Shown here: in pieces, positions 48,937 through 57,894 of the stretch
Layout of the letters: every line of letters begins with the position of its first letter
Position numbering within the stretch: the stretch's first letter is position 1
Assembly (NCBI GenBank): GCA_947258585.1
Contig: CAMYIZ010000061.1
Span: 1-64,000 of the forward strand
Length of the DNA stretch: 64,000 nucleotides
Reading direction: 5' to 3'
Source: an uncultured Haliea sp.
GTDB taxonomy: Bacteria > Pseudomonadota > Gammaproteobacteria > Pseudomonadales > Halieaceae
Program-made: the position numbers and the translations under genes
The notes under the pieces: model-generated
What the model was told of the DNA's origin: nothing
Database searches by the model: none
What the model saw: the letters and a program-made list of their open reading frames with translations, nothing else

Positions 48937-49290
48937 TTACATGGTGTGGGTGGGCCGGTCGGAGCTCAGGGAACCCGCAAGATGGTTTTCAATCTTGCTG
49001 TTGGCGGCCGCATCCTGCTCGCTGAACTGCACGCCGATACCGGCAGTCCGGTTGCCCTGGGCGCCCCGGGGGGTAACCCAGACCACCCGGCCGGAAATGG
49101 GGATCTTCTCCGGTTCGTCCATCAGGGTCAGCAACATGAATACCTCGTCGCCAACGCTGTAGCTCTTGTTGGTGGGTACAAACAGGCCGCCGTGGTTGAG
49201 GAAGGGCATGTAGGCAGAATACAGCACCGCCTTGTCCTTGATGGTAAGCGACAGAATGCCGTTGCGACTGCCTGCAGCTGTGTCACTCAT
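48937..49290 (-). CDS. pilZ: PilZ domain protein
   Basis: The 117-aa protein has the PilZ fold of type IV pilus biogenesis proteins (ILSLTIKDKAVLYSAYMPFLNHGGLFVPT, described in parts at 12-40, and GRVVWVTPRG). The RxxxR c-di-GMP motif is not evident, as in Pseudomonas PilZ itself, which works through PilF/FimX rather than by binding the nucleotide. It overlaps the holB end by 4 bp, the same order as tmk-holB-pilZ in pseudomonads. Confidence 0.88.
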   Translation of the reverse strand: MSDTAAGSRNGILSLTIKDKAVLYSAYMPFLNHGGLFVPTNKSYSVGDEVFMLLTLMDEPEKIPISGRVVWVTPRGAQGNRTAGIGVQFSEQDAAANSKIENHLAGSLSSDRPTHTM

Positions 49291-50291
49291 GATTGCGTCT
49301 CCCTGGTCCAGGTGGGCATAGTAGCATTGCTCCCGCGCTTGCCAAAGCTGTCGCGCAGCCCGATCAACACCGTCTCCACCATCAGCTGCGGGTTCGGATT
49401 CGAGCCGGCTGCGACCGCGCCGCGCAAGGCTTGCAAACGATCCAACAGGCGAAACAGGTCCCGCCCGGCGCGCAAACTGCCCGCATCCTGCCGGCGCAGG
49501 TACTGCTGGACGAATACCGCGATTTCCTCCAGCGCCAGGGCCGGATCAAGCTGACCGAACAAGGTGGCAACCGCAGCGACCGCGGGCTCTCCGCCAGCCA
49601 GGGCTTGCAAACCTGCCTGGCGCGCCTGGAGGCCGTCGCTCCCAGACTCGCGGTACAGTCGTTCTGCCCGCAATGGCATGCCCGACGCCAGGCGCAACAG
49701 TTCAGCGCTGGTATCCCCAGAGCCAGTCAGGTGATTGAGCCAGGGCAGGCACTGCTGCGCGGAGGGTAGCGCCAGCTTCAGCAGCTGGCAGCGTGAACGC
49801 ACCGTAGCGGGTACACCCTGCAAGCGCTCGCAGGCCAGAATGATATGGGTACCGCCGGCGGGTTCCTCCAGGCACTTGAGCAGGGCATTTGCAGCGCTGG
49901 TGGTCATGGCCTCGGCCGGCTCCAGCACCAGAACCTTGCGACTGCCAAATCCCGCGGTGCGGAACGCGAACGCGATCGCGTCCCGGACCTGCTCAATCTT
50001 GATCACCTTGCTCTTGCCTTCCGGTTGCAGCCAGCGAAAATCGCCGTGACTGCCGGACTGGCTGTAGCGGCAAGCGGGGCAGTGGCCGCAGTTGTGTCCC
50101 GCCTCCGGCTGGTGGCACAACAGCAGGCGGGCCAGGGCCAGCGCCAGACGCGCCTTGCCAATATCCGCCGGCCCCGCCAACAACAAGGCGTGGGGCAGCT
50201 GACCTGACTCCAGCTGCCCCTGCAACCGGCTCCACGCCGCGCCCTGCCACGGCAAGGGCGCGCTGACGGCAGGCAGCTCTGACAGGTTCAT
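49287..50291 (-). CDS. holB: DNA polymerase III delta-prime subunit
   Basis: The 334-aa clamp-loader subunit has an AAA+ fold with a degenerate P-loop (LLAGPADIGKARLA), zinc cysteines (NCGHCPACRYSQSGSHGDF) and the sensor segment VLVLEPAEAMTTSAANALLKCLEEP. It overlaps tmk by 4 bp upstream and pilZ by 4 bp downstream, indicating a tight operon. Confidence 0.93.
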   Translation of the reverse strand: MNLSELPAVSAPLPWQGAAWSRLQGQLESGQLPHALLLAGPADIGKARLALALARLLLCHQPEAGHNCGHCPACRYSQSGSHGDFRWLQPEGKSKVIKIEQVRDAIAFAFRTAGFGSRKVLVLEPAEAMTTSAANALLKCLEEPAGGTHIILACERLQGVPATVRSRCQLLKLALPSAQQCLPWLNHLTGSGDTSAELLRLASGMPLRAERLYRESGSDGLQARQAGLQALAGGEPAVAAVATLFGQLDPALALEEIAVFVQQYLRRQDAGSLRAGRDLFRLLDRLQALRGAVAAGSNPNPQLMVETVLIGLRDSFGKRGSNATMPTWTRETQS

Positions 50292-50947
50292 GCGCCACCC
50301 GGGTGGCGCGGACCCCAGCAGGCGTAGAGTTCCCTGCAGATTTCCTGCAGGCGTTGCTGTACCTCCGGCAGGGGAAGGCTGGCATCGATCAGGTGATAGC
50401 GGCCACTGCTTTCCCGCGCCAGCTGCAAGTAGGTGTCACGCACCCTGTGGAAGAAAGCCAGCTGCTCCTGCTCAAAGCGATCCAGATCACCCCTGCCACG
50501 CACTCGCTCCAGGCCGGTTTCCACGGGTGCATCAAGCAGCAAGGTGTAATCGGGGCGCAGCTCGCCCTGCACCAGGGTTTCCAGGGTCCGTACCGCTGCG
50601 GCTGGCAAGCCACGCCCCCCGCACTGATAGGCATAGCTGGCGTCGGTAAAGCGATCGCAAATCACCCATTTCCCGGCCGCCAGTGCGGGCTGGATCACCT
50701 GCTGCAGGTGTTGCGCGCGCGCGGCAAACAACAGCAACAACTCCGCCATCGGCGCCACGGGTTCGTCCCGCACCTGCAACAACACGCCGCGGACCTCCTC
50801 TCCCAGGCGGGTACCGCCGGGCTCTCGGGTAACCACCAGCTCTACACCGTGGCTCTCAAGATAGGTGGCGATAGCGGCGATATTGGTCGATTTACCGGCA
50901 CCTTCACCGCCTTCCACGGTAATGAACAAGCCGCGCCCCATTTGCAT
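50288..50947 (-). CDS. tmk: thymidylate kinase
   Basis: The 219-aa kinase makes dTDP from dTMP. It has the P-loop TVEGGEGAGKSTN (10-22), the DR(F/Y) region ICDRFTDASYAYQCGGRG and the TREPGGTRLGEEVR substrate segment. The lid region with Arg residues is LERVRGRGDLDRFEQE, the E. coli-type. It lies 3 bp after mltG. Confidence 0.96.
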   Translation of the reverse strand: MQMGRGLFITVEGGEGAGKSTNIAAIATYLESHGVELVVTREPGGTRLGEEVRGVLLQVRDEPVAPMAELLLLFAARAQHLQQVIQPALAAGKWVICDRFTDASYAYQCGGRGLPAAAVRTLETLVQGELRPDYTLLLDAPVETGLERVRGRGDLDRFEQEQLAFFHRVRDTYLQLARESSGRYHLIDASLPLPEVQQRLQEICRELYACWGPRHPGGA

Positions 50948-50950
50948 CCC

Positions 50951-52003
50951 TTATTGCGTCTCCGGTGTCGAGCGATAGTCATCCCGTCGCTTGAGTTGAT
51001 ATTTCCGCACAGCCCGTTCGTGGCCCTCGAGGGTGGCGTTGAACTCGTGGGTGCCGTCTCCCCGCGCCACGAAATACAGCGCATCGCCCGCTGCGGGCTG
51101 CAGCGCCGCATGAATTGCGGCGCGCCCCGGCAAGGCAATTGGCGTGGGCGGCAAGCCATCGTGACGGTAGGTATTGTACAGATTGTCCACATCACGCAAA
51201 TGCTGCCGACGCAGATTGCCGTCAAAGGCATCACCCAGGCCGTAGATGATAGTCGGGTCGGTTTGCAGGCGCATACCGAGCGTCAGGCGTCGCACAAACA
51301 CCCCGGCGATCTCCTCTCGCTCCTCCGGCACACCGGTCTCGCGTTCAATAATCGAGGCCATGATCAGGGCTTCGTAGGGAGTGGCATAGGGAAGGTCCGG
51401 GGCGCGTCGCTCCCATTCGGCCTCCAGTGCCTCCAGCATTGCCCGGTGAGCGCGCCGGAGGATGTCCAGGTCGCTGGTGCCGCGCTCGTAACGATAGGAC
51501 TCCGGCAGGAAAAGCCCCTCTGCCGCCTCCCACGGCGCGACCAGCTGCAACAGGCGGGGATCGCCCACACCGGCGAGGGTATTCTCCAGCACCGGCTCTG
51601 CCCTCAGGATATCCACGGCACGGCCGAGCACAATGCCCTCGGGCAGCGTCACCTGGTACTGGATCACCTGGCCGCTCACCAGGAGCTCCAGTAGCGACCC
51701 GGTGTTCAGGCCGGGCGCAAGCCGGTATTCACCCCGGCGGATACGCGCATCCAAACCCCGGTAACGGGCCCAGGCGACCAGCAATTCAGGGTGCGGCAGG
51801 ACCCCCTCGTCACGCAAGCGATTGGCGACGCTGCGGAGGCTGTCTCCGGGCTGCACCAGCAGCACCGTGCCGCTCTCGGGCAGTGGCAGTGGCGTCCGCC
51901 AGCGCTGCACCGCAACGGCCGCCACCAGCGCCACCGCCAGTACCGACAGCAGCCCCAGGACTGATAGTAGCCGCACTGCTCTTGAGGGTGCTGTCGGGCT
52001 CAC
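50951..52003 (-). CDS. mltG: endolytic murein transglycosylase MltG
   Basis: The 350-aa inner-membrane enzyme cuts growing glycan strands and sets their length. From GTG 52003, overlapping the pabC stop (GTGA), there is one membrane helix (about 10-32), a LysM-like part (VLLVQPGDSLRSVANRLRD) and the YceG domain with the catalytic Glu in LIMASIIERETGVPEERE. Length matches E. coli MltG (340). The longer frame upstream lies within pabC. Confidence 0.94.
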   Translation of the reverse strand: MSPTAPSRAVRLLSVLGLLSVLAVALVAAVAVQRWRTPLPLPESGTVLLVQPGDSLRSVANRLRDEGVLPHPELLVAWARYRGLDARIRRGEYRLAPGLNTGSLLELLVSGQVIQYQVTLPEGIVLGRAVDILRAEPVLENTLAGVGDPRLLQLVAPWEAAEGLFLPESYRYERGTSDLDILRRAHRAMLEALEAEWERRAPDLPYATPYEALIMASIIERETGVPEEREEIAGVFVRRLTLGMRLQTDPTIIYGLGDAFDGNLRRQHLRDVDNLYNTYRHDGLPPTPIALPGRAAIHAALQPAAGDALYFVARGDGTHEFNATLEGHERAVRKYQLKRRDDYRSTPETQ

Positions 52004-52839
52004 TCCCGCAGGCACTCCAGGTAAGCCGTGTGCAGGCGCCGGGTCACCGGATGCTCCACCCAGCAACGGTCTCGAAACGTGCCCACCGGGCGCAGGCCAA
52101 TGACGCTGTTGCAGTAGAACAGTTCGTTCGCAGCCAGCAGCTGGGAGAGTTCCAGCCGGGTTTCTGCGGCCTGCAAGCCGCAATCCGCCGCCAGACGCTC
52201 CAGTATCAGGCGCCGTCGGGTACCCGCAATGCCCGCTTCGTCCAGGGACGGCGTCAACAGGCGTTTCCCGGCCACCAGAAACAGGTTGCCCGCAGAAACC
52301 GACAGCGGCATGCCCGACTGATCCAGCATCAGGACTTCATCGCAGCTGTGCGGATCACAATCTGCTGCGGCAAGTACCTGTTCCAGGCGGTTGAGATGTT
52401 TCAGACCCGCCAGCAGGGGCTGGCGCCCCCAGCGCACAGAGGTCTCTCCCAGTCGCGCAGGGGCTGGCAGCCCGGAGGGGGCATCGACCGGTGGCGACAC
52501 AGTGATGATCACCCGCGGTCGGCAATCCGCCGGCGGCGCATAGCCTCGCGGGCCACCGCCGCGGCTGACAGTGAGCCGCAACACCCGGAAAAGGTCAGTG
52601 TCCGGCTCGGCCGCCGCAGCCTGGGCGAGGTAATCGCAGACAGAATCCATGCAATCGGGAAAGCGCAAACGCTGCAGGCCGACGCGCAGGCGATCCAGGT
52701 GCAGCTCTTGCAGCAGGAGCCGCGAGCCGCGCAGCAGCAGGGTCTCGAACAGTCCATCCCCATAGGCGAACGCCCGGTCAGGCAGCTCAAGTGCGCTGGC
52801 GGGAGCGCCGTCTATCCAGATGCTGGTCTCCCCCACCAC
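52000..52839 (-). CDS. pabC: aminodeoxychorismate lyase PabC
   Basis: This PLP fold-type IV enzyme releases pyruvate from aminodeoxychorismate to give p-aminobenzoate for folate. GTG 52839 (279 aa) begins just after fabF; a second GTG follows at once. It has RAFAYGDGLFETLL and the PLP lysine in LAGLKHLNRLEQVLA. In gammaproteobacteria pabC commonly links fabF to mltG, as here. Confidence 0.92.
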   Translation of the reverse strand: MVGETSIWIDGAPASALELPDRAFAYGDGLFETLLLRGSRLLLQELHLDRLRVGLQRLRFPDCMDSVCDYLAQAAAAEPDTDLFRVLRLTVSRGGGPRGYAPPADCRPRVIITVSPPVDAPSGLPAPARLGETSVRWGRQPLLAGLKHLNRLEQVLAAADCDPHSCDEVLMLDQSGMPLSVSAGNLFLVAGKRLLTPSLDEAGIAGTRRRLILERLAADCGLQAAETRLELSQLLAANELFYCNSVIGLRPVGTFRDRCWVEHPVTRRLHTAYLECLRE

Positions 52840-52849
52840 GCGTTCGGCA

Positions 52850-54100
52850 TCAGCCGGGCTGACTGAACAACAACGAACCGTTGGTGCCGCCGAAGCCAAA
52901 TGAATTCGAGAGGGCGTGCCGTATCGGCCTTTCCTGGGCAGTATGGGGTACGTAGTTGAGGTGGCAACCCTCGTCGGGGTTGTCGAGATTGATGGTGGGC
53001 GGAGCCACCTGGTCGCGCAGCGCCAGGATGGTGAAAATGGCTTCCACCGCGCCGGCAGCACCGAGCAGGTGCCCGATCATGGACTTGGTGGAACTGACCG
53101 CCACCGCCCCGGCGGCGCTACCGAGCACGGACTCTATTGCCCGGCTCTCCGCCAGATCGCCGGCGTTCGTCGATGTACCGTGGGCGTTGATATAGTCGAT
53201 CTGGTCCACGGGGACACCGGCGTCGCGAATGGCATTGCGCATTGCGGCCGCGGCACCACGGCCATCCTCCGGAGGCAGGGTCATGTGGTAGGCGTCCCCA
53301 CTCATGCCAAAACCGGTAATCTCCGCGTAGATGTTTGCCCCGCGCGCCCTGGCGAACTCGTACTCTTCGATCATCAGCACACCGGCGCCATCGCCGAGCA
53401 CAAAGCCATCGCGATCGCGATCCCAGGGACGGGAAGCTGCAGCCGGGTCATCGTTGCGCGTGGACAAGGCGCGGGCGGCGGCAAAACCGCCGAGACCGAC
53501 CGGAGTGGTCGCCATCTCGGCGCCGCCCACCAGCATTGCGTCCGCATCGCCCAGGGCAATCAAGCGGGCGCCGAGACCGATGTTGTGGGTACCGGAGGTA
53601 CAGGCGGTTACCACGGCCAGATTGGGGCCCTGCAGATTGAAGCGCACTGACAGGTTGCCGGAAATCATGTTAATGATGGAGCCGGGGACGAAAAACGGGG
53701 AAATCTTGCGCGGACCGGAGTTGGCCACGATCGCCGCGTTTTTTTCGATCTGTCCGATGCCGCCAATACCGGAACCGATGGCGCAGCCCACGCGGTCCGC
53801 ATTCGCCTCGGTAATTTCCAGGCCTGAATCCTGCATGGCCTGGATGCCGGCGGCCATGCCGAACTGTACAAAGATATCCATCTTGCGGGCGTCTTTGTCG
53901 CTGAAATAGGGACTGGTATCGAAGCCCCTGACGCTGGCACTGAAGCGGGTGCTGTAGGCGGCCACATCGAAATCGACTATCGGCGCGACCCCGCTCTTGC
54001 CTGCCAGAATATTCTGCCAGGTCTCGGCGACACCCAACCCCAAGGGGCTGACCATGCCGAGGCCTGTGACTACTACGCGTCTGCCGATCACCGCATGCAC
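52850..54100 (-). CDS. fabF: beta-ketoacyl-ACP synthase II
   Basis: FabF elongates fatty acids by condensing malonyl-ACP with acyl-ACP. The 416-aa thiolase-fold enzyme has the Cys-His-His triad: Cys in [13 protein letters not shown], His in [12 protein letters not shown] and His in [15 protein letters not shown], and the C-terminal [12 protein letters not shown]. The motif STNAGD differs slightly from the usual STPAGD-like form. GGGGAG precedes ATG 54100. Confidence 0.96.
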   Translation of the reverse strand: MHAVIGRRVVVTGLGMVSPLGLGVAETWQNILAGKSGVAPIVDFDVAAYSTRFSASVRGFDTSPYFSDKDARKMDIFVQFGMAAGIQAMQDSGLEITEANADRVGCAIGSGIGGIGQIEKNAAIVANSGPRKISPFFVPGSIINMISGNLSVRFNLQGPNLAVVTACTSGTHNIGLGARLIALGDADAMLVGGAEMATTPVGLGGFAAARALSTRNDDPAAASRPWDRDRDGFVLGDGAGVLMIEEYEFARARGANIYAEITGFGMSGDAYHMTLPPEDGRGAAAAMRNAIRDAGVPVDQIDYINAHGTSTNAGDLAESRAIESVLGSAAGAVAVSSTKSMIGHLLGAAGAVEAIFTILALRDQVAPPTINLDNPDEGCHLNYVPHTAQERPIRHALSNSFGFGGTNGSLLFSQPG

Positions 54101-54137
54101 TCCCCGGTTGAATCAGGAACTGGAAGCATAAATAAGA

Positions 54138-54170
54138 AAAGCCGCCCTATCAAAGTATAGAAACGGCTTT
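54138..54170 (-). terminator. hairpin between acpP and fabF
   Basis: On the minus strand AAAGCCG/CGGCTTT with a 19-nt loop, followed by TCTTATTT. A partial terminator here would give excess ACP over FabF, as in E. coli. Confidence 0.65.
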
Positions 54171-54190
54171 CCAGTGTAGTGGGGGTTATA

Positions 54191-54427
54191 TCAGGCGAGA
54201 TTTTCCTTGATGTAGTCGATCGCCAGTTTCACAGTGGTGATTTTCTCGGCTTCTTCGTCGGGAATCTCGGTCTCGAACTCTTCTTCAAGAGCCATTACCA
54301 GTTCAACGGTATCCAGCGAATCGGCACCCAGATCTTCAACGAATGAGGCCTCAGTCTGGACTTCTTCTTCTTTAACGCCAAGCTGTTCTGCGACAATCTT
54401 CTTAACGCGTTCTTCGATGCTGCTCAT
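54191..54427 (-). CDS. acpP: acyl carrier protein
   Basis: The 78-aa acidic four-helix protein carries growing acyl chains on phosphopantetheine at S37 in [18 protein letters not shown]. Length and sequence match gammaproteobacterial AcpP almost throughout. AGGAG precedes the ATG. It has hairpins on both sides, giving a discrete abundant transcript within the fab cluster. Confidence 0.98.
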   Translation of the reverse strand: MSSIEERVKKIVAEQLGVKEEEVQTEASFVEDLGADSLDTVELVMALEEEFETEIPDEEAEKITTVKLAIDYIKENLA

Positions 54428-54489
54428 TGTATTGGTAACTCCTGACTATTTAATTCTGAATGAAACCTGGTCACCCGGCCCGAGGCGGC

Positions 54490-54495
54490 ATTTTA
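54490..54495 (-). promoter_or_regulatory. possible -10 element of acpP
   Basis: TAAAAT on the minus strand, about 63 bp before acpP, after an AT-rich stretch (TTTTTTTTA on the plus strand near 54523). No clear -35. Confidence 0.35.
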
Positions 54496-54545
54496 CTCTG
54501 TTTTTACGCCGAGTAATAAATTTTTTTTAGGCCAGAACACCCAGC

Positions 54546-54577
54546 CCTGAAGCCCCGCTCGAGCCCGCAACTTCAGG
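54546..54577 (-). terminator. hairpin at the fabG end
   Basis: CCTGAAG/CTTCAGG stem enclosing GCTCGAGC, overlapping the fabG stop codon. No immediate T-tract; a weak attenuator or 3'-end stabiliser before acpP. Confidence 0.4.
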
Positions 54578-55316
54578 CCATGTTCATGCCGCCGTTGATG
54601 TGAATCGTTTCGCCGGTGATGTAGCCTGCCACTTCACTGCATAAAAAGCCAACCAGTGCACCGATTTCTTCTGCCTCACCCAGTCGCCCCAGGGGGATCT
54701 GTCCCAGCATCAGTCCGCGCTGGTCGTCGGACAGGGCGCGGGTCATATCGGTATCAATGAAGCCCGGGGCGACGCAGTTCACTGTCACTGCCCGGGACCC
54801 CAGTTCGCGTGCCAGGGCGCGGGAAAACCCCTCCGCTCCCGCCTTGCTGGCGGCGTAGTTGCTCTGCCCGGCGTTACCCATCGCGCCCACGACTGAAGTG
54901 ATATTGACGATGCGACCCCAGCGCGCCTTGGTCATGCCACGCAGACAGGCCTTGCTGACCCGGTAGAGCGCGTTCAGGTTGGTGTCAATGACCGACTGCC
55001 ATTCATCCTCTTTCATCCGCATCAGGATATTGTCGCGGGTAATGCCGGCGTTATTGACCAGGACCAGTGGCGCGCCGAACTGCGCAGTTATGCCTTTCAC
55101 CACGTCGTCGACGGCGAGCTGGTCGGCAACATCCAGAGTCATGCCGCAGCCGGAAAAACCGCCTGTGCGGAGATAATCGCTGATGGCGACAGCACCGGCC
55201 TCAGTGGTGGCCGTGCCTACGACGGTGTATCCGTCCCCTGCCAGTTGCTCGGCGATGGCGCGACCGATTCCCCTGCTGGCGCCAGTCACCAGGGCCACTT
55301 TACTCTCGTTGCTCAT
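54573..55316 (-). CDS. fabG: 3-oxoacyl-ACP reductase FabG
   Basis: The 247-aa short-chain dehydrogenase reduces beta-ketoacyl-ACP with NADPH. It has VTGASRGIGRAIAEQL (10-25), LVNNAGITRDNILMRMKEDEW, and the catalytic Ser, Tyr and Lys in NITSVVGAMGNAGQSNYAASKAG (given here as about residues 139-161). It lies between fabD and acpP as usual. Confidence 0.97.
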   Translation of the reverse strand: MSNESKVALVTGASRGIGRAIAEQLAGDGYTVVGTATTEAGAVAISDYLRTGGFSGCGMTLDVADQLAVDDVVKGITAQFGAPLVLVNNAGITRDNILMRMKEDEWQSVIDTNLNALYRVSKACLRGMTKARWGRIVNITSVVGAMGNAGQSNYAASKAGAEGFSRALARELGSRAVTVNCVAPGFIDTDMTRALSDDQRGLMLGQIPLGRLGEAEEIGALVGFLCSEVAGYITGETIHINGGMNMA

Positions 55317-55348
55317 AGGTTTTTTCTCCGTGCGTTAGCGATGGCTGT

Positions 55349-56302
55349 TCACGCCCCTGCAAGCTGGGCCATTGCGTCCTGCAGGCCCGCAGGCTCTTCC
55401 AGGGAGTAGCTGTTGAGTTCCCCGTCGATACGCTTGTTGAGACCGCTGAGTACCTTGCCGGGGCCGCATTCCACGACATGGCGCACACCCTGGGCGGCCA
55501 TGTACTGGACGCAGCGTGTCCACTGCACCGGGCTGTAGATCTGCTCTACCAGGAGGCTGCGGATACGCTCGGGGCTGGTCTCGGGTAGTGCATGCACGTT
55601 GTGTACCACCGGAATCGCAGGAGCGGCCAAGGCCACGGAGGCCAGTGCCGCTTCCAGCTTTTCGCCAGCGGGGCGCATCAGAACCGTATGGAAAGGCGCG
55701 CTGACCGGCAGGGGCATGGCCCGCTTGGCCCCGGCGGCCTTGAGCGCGACACCCGCCCGCTCTACGGCGGCAGCGTGACCGGCAATCACCACCTGTCCCG
55801 GGGAGTTGAAATTCACCGCCGCCACTTCACCGTTCCCTTCAGCGGCGATCTCGGCACAGATGCGGTTGATGCTGTCGTCATCGAGGCCGATGATGGCCGC
55901 CATGGCGCCCTCACCTACCGGCACTGCGGTCTGCATGAACTCGCCGCGCTGGCGCACCAAGCGCACGGCGTCGGCAAAGTCCAGCGACCCCGCGCAGACC
56001 AGGGCCGAGAATTCACCGAGGCTGTGCCCCGCCAGCAGCGCCGGCGGCGTACCGCCCGCCGCTACCCAGGCGCGCCACAGGGCCACGCTGGACGTCAGCA
56101 GCACCGGCTGGGTCGTCGCGGTCAGGTTCAGGGCCTCCTGCGGGCCGGTTTGCACCAGGGTCCAGAGGTCGAGACCCAGGGCCTCGCCCGCCTCGGCAAA
56201 AGTGTCGCGAACGGCAGGGAATTCGGCGTGCGCAGCGGCGAGCATGCCGACCTTCTGTGAACCCTGGCCCGGAAATACAAATGCGGTATGGCTGGTGGTC
56301 AT
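55349..56302 (-). CDS. fabD: malonyl-CoA:ACP transacylase FabD
   Basis: FabD loads malonyl groups onto ACP. ATG 56302 gives 317 aa starting MTTSHTAFVFPGQGSQKVGML; S94 in AGHSLGEFSALV is the nucleophile and the His is in SAPFHTVLM. Upstream, rpmF is separated by 190 bp with a hairpin, and plsX and fabH, often present in this cluster, are not found. Confidence 0.96.
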   Translation of the reverse strand: MTTSHTAFVFPGQGSQKVGMLAAAHAEFPAVRDTFAEAGEALGLDLWTLVQTGPQEALNLTATTQPVLLTSSVALWRAWVAAGGTPPALLAGHSLGEFSALVCAGSLDFADAVRLVRQRGEFMQTAVPVGEGAMAAIIGLDDDSINRICAEIAAEGNGEVAAVNFNSPGQVVIAGHAAAVERAGVALKAAGAKRAMPLPVSAPFHTVLMRPAGEKLEAALASVALAAPAIPVVHNVHALPETSPERIRSLLVEQIYSPVQWTRCVQYMAAQGVRHVVECGPGKVLSGLNKRIDGELNSYSLEEPAGLQDAMAQLAGA

Positions 56303-56403
56303 GGTGGGGACATTCTCCTTGGCAAGCAAAGGGCCGGTTCAGGCGGTAACCAACAATGCCTGTCGACAGTGTAGAACATGGGGGAAAGTGCTACAGAAAC
56401 GCG

Positions 56404-56427
56404 AAACGGGAGCCTGGGCTCCCGTTT
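56404..56427 (-). terminator. hairpin between rpmF and fabD
   Basis: Perfect 11-bp inverted repeat AAACGGGAGCC/GGCTCCCGTTT with a 2-nt loop. The minus strand continues CGCGTTTCTG after TTT, so it is a probable weak intrinsic terminator of the ribosomal protein transcript. Confidence 0.6.
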
Positions 56428-56495
56428 GCGATAACAAGTGCGATCGGCACAGATGCGGCTTGATGCCTGCAGCGCCGGTCGGATCGGTGACGATC

Positions 56496-56678
56496 TTACT
56501 CGTCGTTTCCAGTATTGACGACTTTCTTGCCGCGGTAGAAACCGTCAGCGGTCACGTGGTGACGACGGTGAGTTTCACCGGAAGTCTGATCCACGCTGAG
56601 GGTCGGGCCGGTCAGCGAGTCGTGGGAACGACGCATGCCGCGGCGTGAACGTGATTTCTTGTCCTGTTGAACAGCCAT
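56496..56678 (-). CDS. rpmF: 50S ribosomal protein L32
   Basis: The 60-aa basic protein begins [20 protein letters not shown], typical of bacterial L32, and lacks the zinc cysteines found in some forms. It lies 3 bp after the yceD gene, the usual arrangement. Confidence 0.97.
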   Translation of the reverse strand: MAVQQDKKSRSRRGMRRSHDSLTGPTLSVDQTSGETHRRHHVTADGFYRGKKVVNTGNDE

Positions 56679-56681
56679 GTC

Positions 56682-57218
56682 TTACTCCTGATGGGTATCG
56701 CCGGGCTTTAACTGCGCCAGCACGTCAAACGGGTTGGACTTTTTCGGGGGCTCGTCTGCTTCGGGCTCCGCGGTCAGGTCCGCCAAAACTGTGTTGCAAT
56801 CCGCCTGTTCGTGGTAGCTGAAAGGTGGCAGCGCCAAAATCAACTCGTCCTCGACCAGTTCCCGCAGCGAATACTCTTCCTCCGCCACAATCACCGGATC
56901 CAGCCAGGCTGGCAAATGCCGGGCCTGCTCATCCGTCCAGACCACCGCCAGGGTACTGTCTGTGTGCAATTGTGCCGGCATGGGCTGCAGGCACCGCTGG
57001 CAGGTTACTGTCACCTCACTGTCAGTGACAACCTGCACAAGATACCTGCCCTCCTCGTCCCGGGACAGTGTCAATACCGCCTCGACAACGCCCTCGTCTG
57101 CAGCCAGCAGATCCCGAAAACGGGGCAAATCCAGCGGTTTCAACATGCCCCTGACGGTCGCACCACGCGAGGCGGCCTTGCGGACATCCAGCGTGCCGGG
57201 GAGGGGGTCGGTCAACAT
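56682..57218 (-). CDS. yceD: YceD/DUF177 large ribosomal RNA accumulation protein
   Basis: The 178-aa acidic protein carries the DUF177 pattern, with VTVTCQRCLQPM and the C-terminal LVEDELILALPPFSYHE. YceD is needed for normal 23S rRNA levels and sits before rpmF in most bacteria. It is divergent from the maf-type gene, with about 97 bp between. Confidence 0.92.
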   Translation of the reverse strand: MLTDPLPGTLDVRKAASRGATVRGMLKPLDLPRFRDLLAADEGVVEAVLTLSRDEEGRYLVQVVTDSEVTVTCQRCLQPMPAQLHTDSTLAVVWTDEQARHLPAWLDPVIVAEEEYSLRELVEDELILALPPFSYHEQADCNTVLADLTAEPEADEPPKKSNPFDVLAQLKPGDTHQE

Positions 57219-57315
57219 AGGCGCGCATCATAGGGGCGGTTTTCCCCTTTGTCAAAAAAATTCTTTAGAATACAACCAGTTCAGGGCGCCAGCCCGCCGC
57301 CACGGAAAATCGCTG

Positions 57316-57894
57316 ATGGATCTGATTCTCGCCTCGACCTCTCCCTACCGCCGGGCCCTGCTACAGCGGCTGCAACTGCCGTTTCGCTGCCTTGCGCCGG
57401 CTGTGGACGAAACCCCGCTGCCGGGAGAGGCTCCCGGCGCCCTCGCCGCGCGTCTGGCGCTGGCCAAGGCGCACTCCATCGCCAGTACCCACCCGTCTTG
57501 CCTGGTGATTGGCAGCGACCAGGTGGCCTCCCTGGAGGGCACCCTGCTTGGCAAGCCCGGCAATCATGCCAATGCCAGGGCGCAGCTGCTGGCCAGCGCC
57601 GGCAAGGAGGTCCGGTTTTTTACCGGCCTCACCCTGTGCTGCCGGGACACCGGCTTCGAGGCCACTGTGGTAGAGCCTTTTTCCGTACAGTTTCGCCACC
57701 TGGCCCCTGCGGCCATCGACAACTACCTGGCTCGCGAGCAGCCCTTTGACTGTGCAGGCAGCTTCAAATGCGAGGGACTGGGTATCGCCCTGTTCCAGCG
57801 CATGCTCGGGGACGACCCCTCCAGCCTGGAGGGCCTGCCGCTGATCGCCCTTACCAGCCTGCTGGAGCGGGCGGGCTACCCGGTCCTGGCGTGA
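57316..57894 (+). CDS. yceF: Maf-like nucleotide pyrophosphatase YceF (m7GTP-type)
   Basis: ATG 57316 gives 192 aa, the size of E. coli YceF. It shows the family SxxR motif in LASTSPYRRALL, CLVIGSDQVASLEG (base-catalytic Asp) and GSFKCEGLGIALF. YceF hydrolyses modified nucleotides such as m7GTP to monophosphates, a house-cleaning role. A longer open frame upstream overlaps yceD and is not used. It ends 19 bp inside the convergent HAD gene. Confidence 0.93.
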   Translation: MDLILASTSPYRRALLQRLQLPFRCLAPAVDETPLPGEAPGALAARLALAKAHSIASTHPSCLVIGSDQVASLEGTLLGKPGNHANARAQLLASAGKEVRFFTGLTLCCRDTGFEATVVEPFSVQFRHLAPAAIDNYLAREQPFDCAGSFKCEGLGIALFQRMLGDDPSSLEGLPLIALTSLLERAGYPVLA

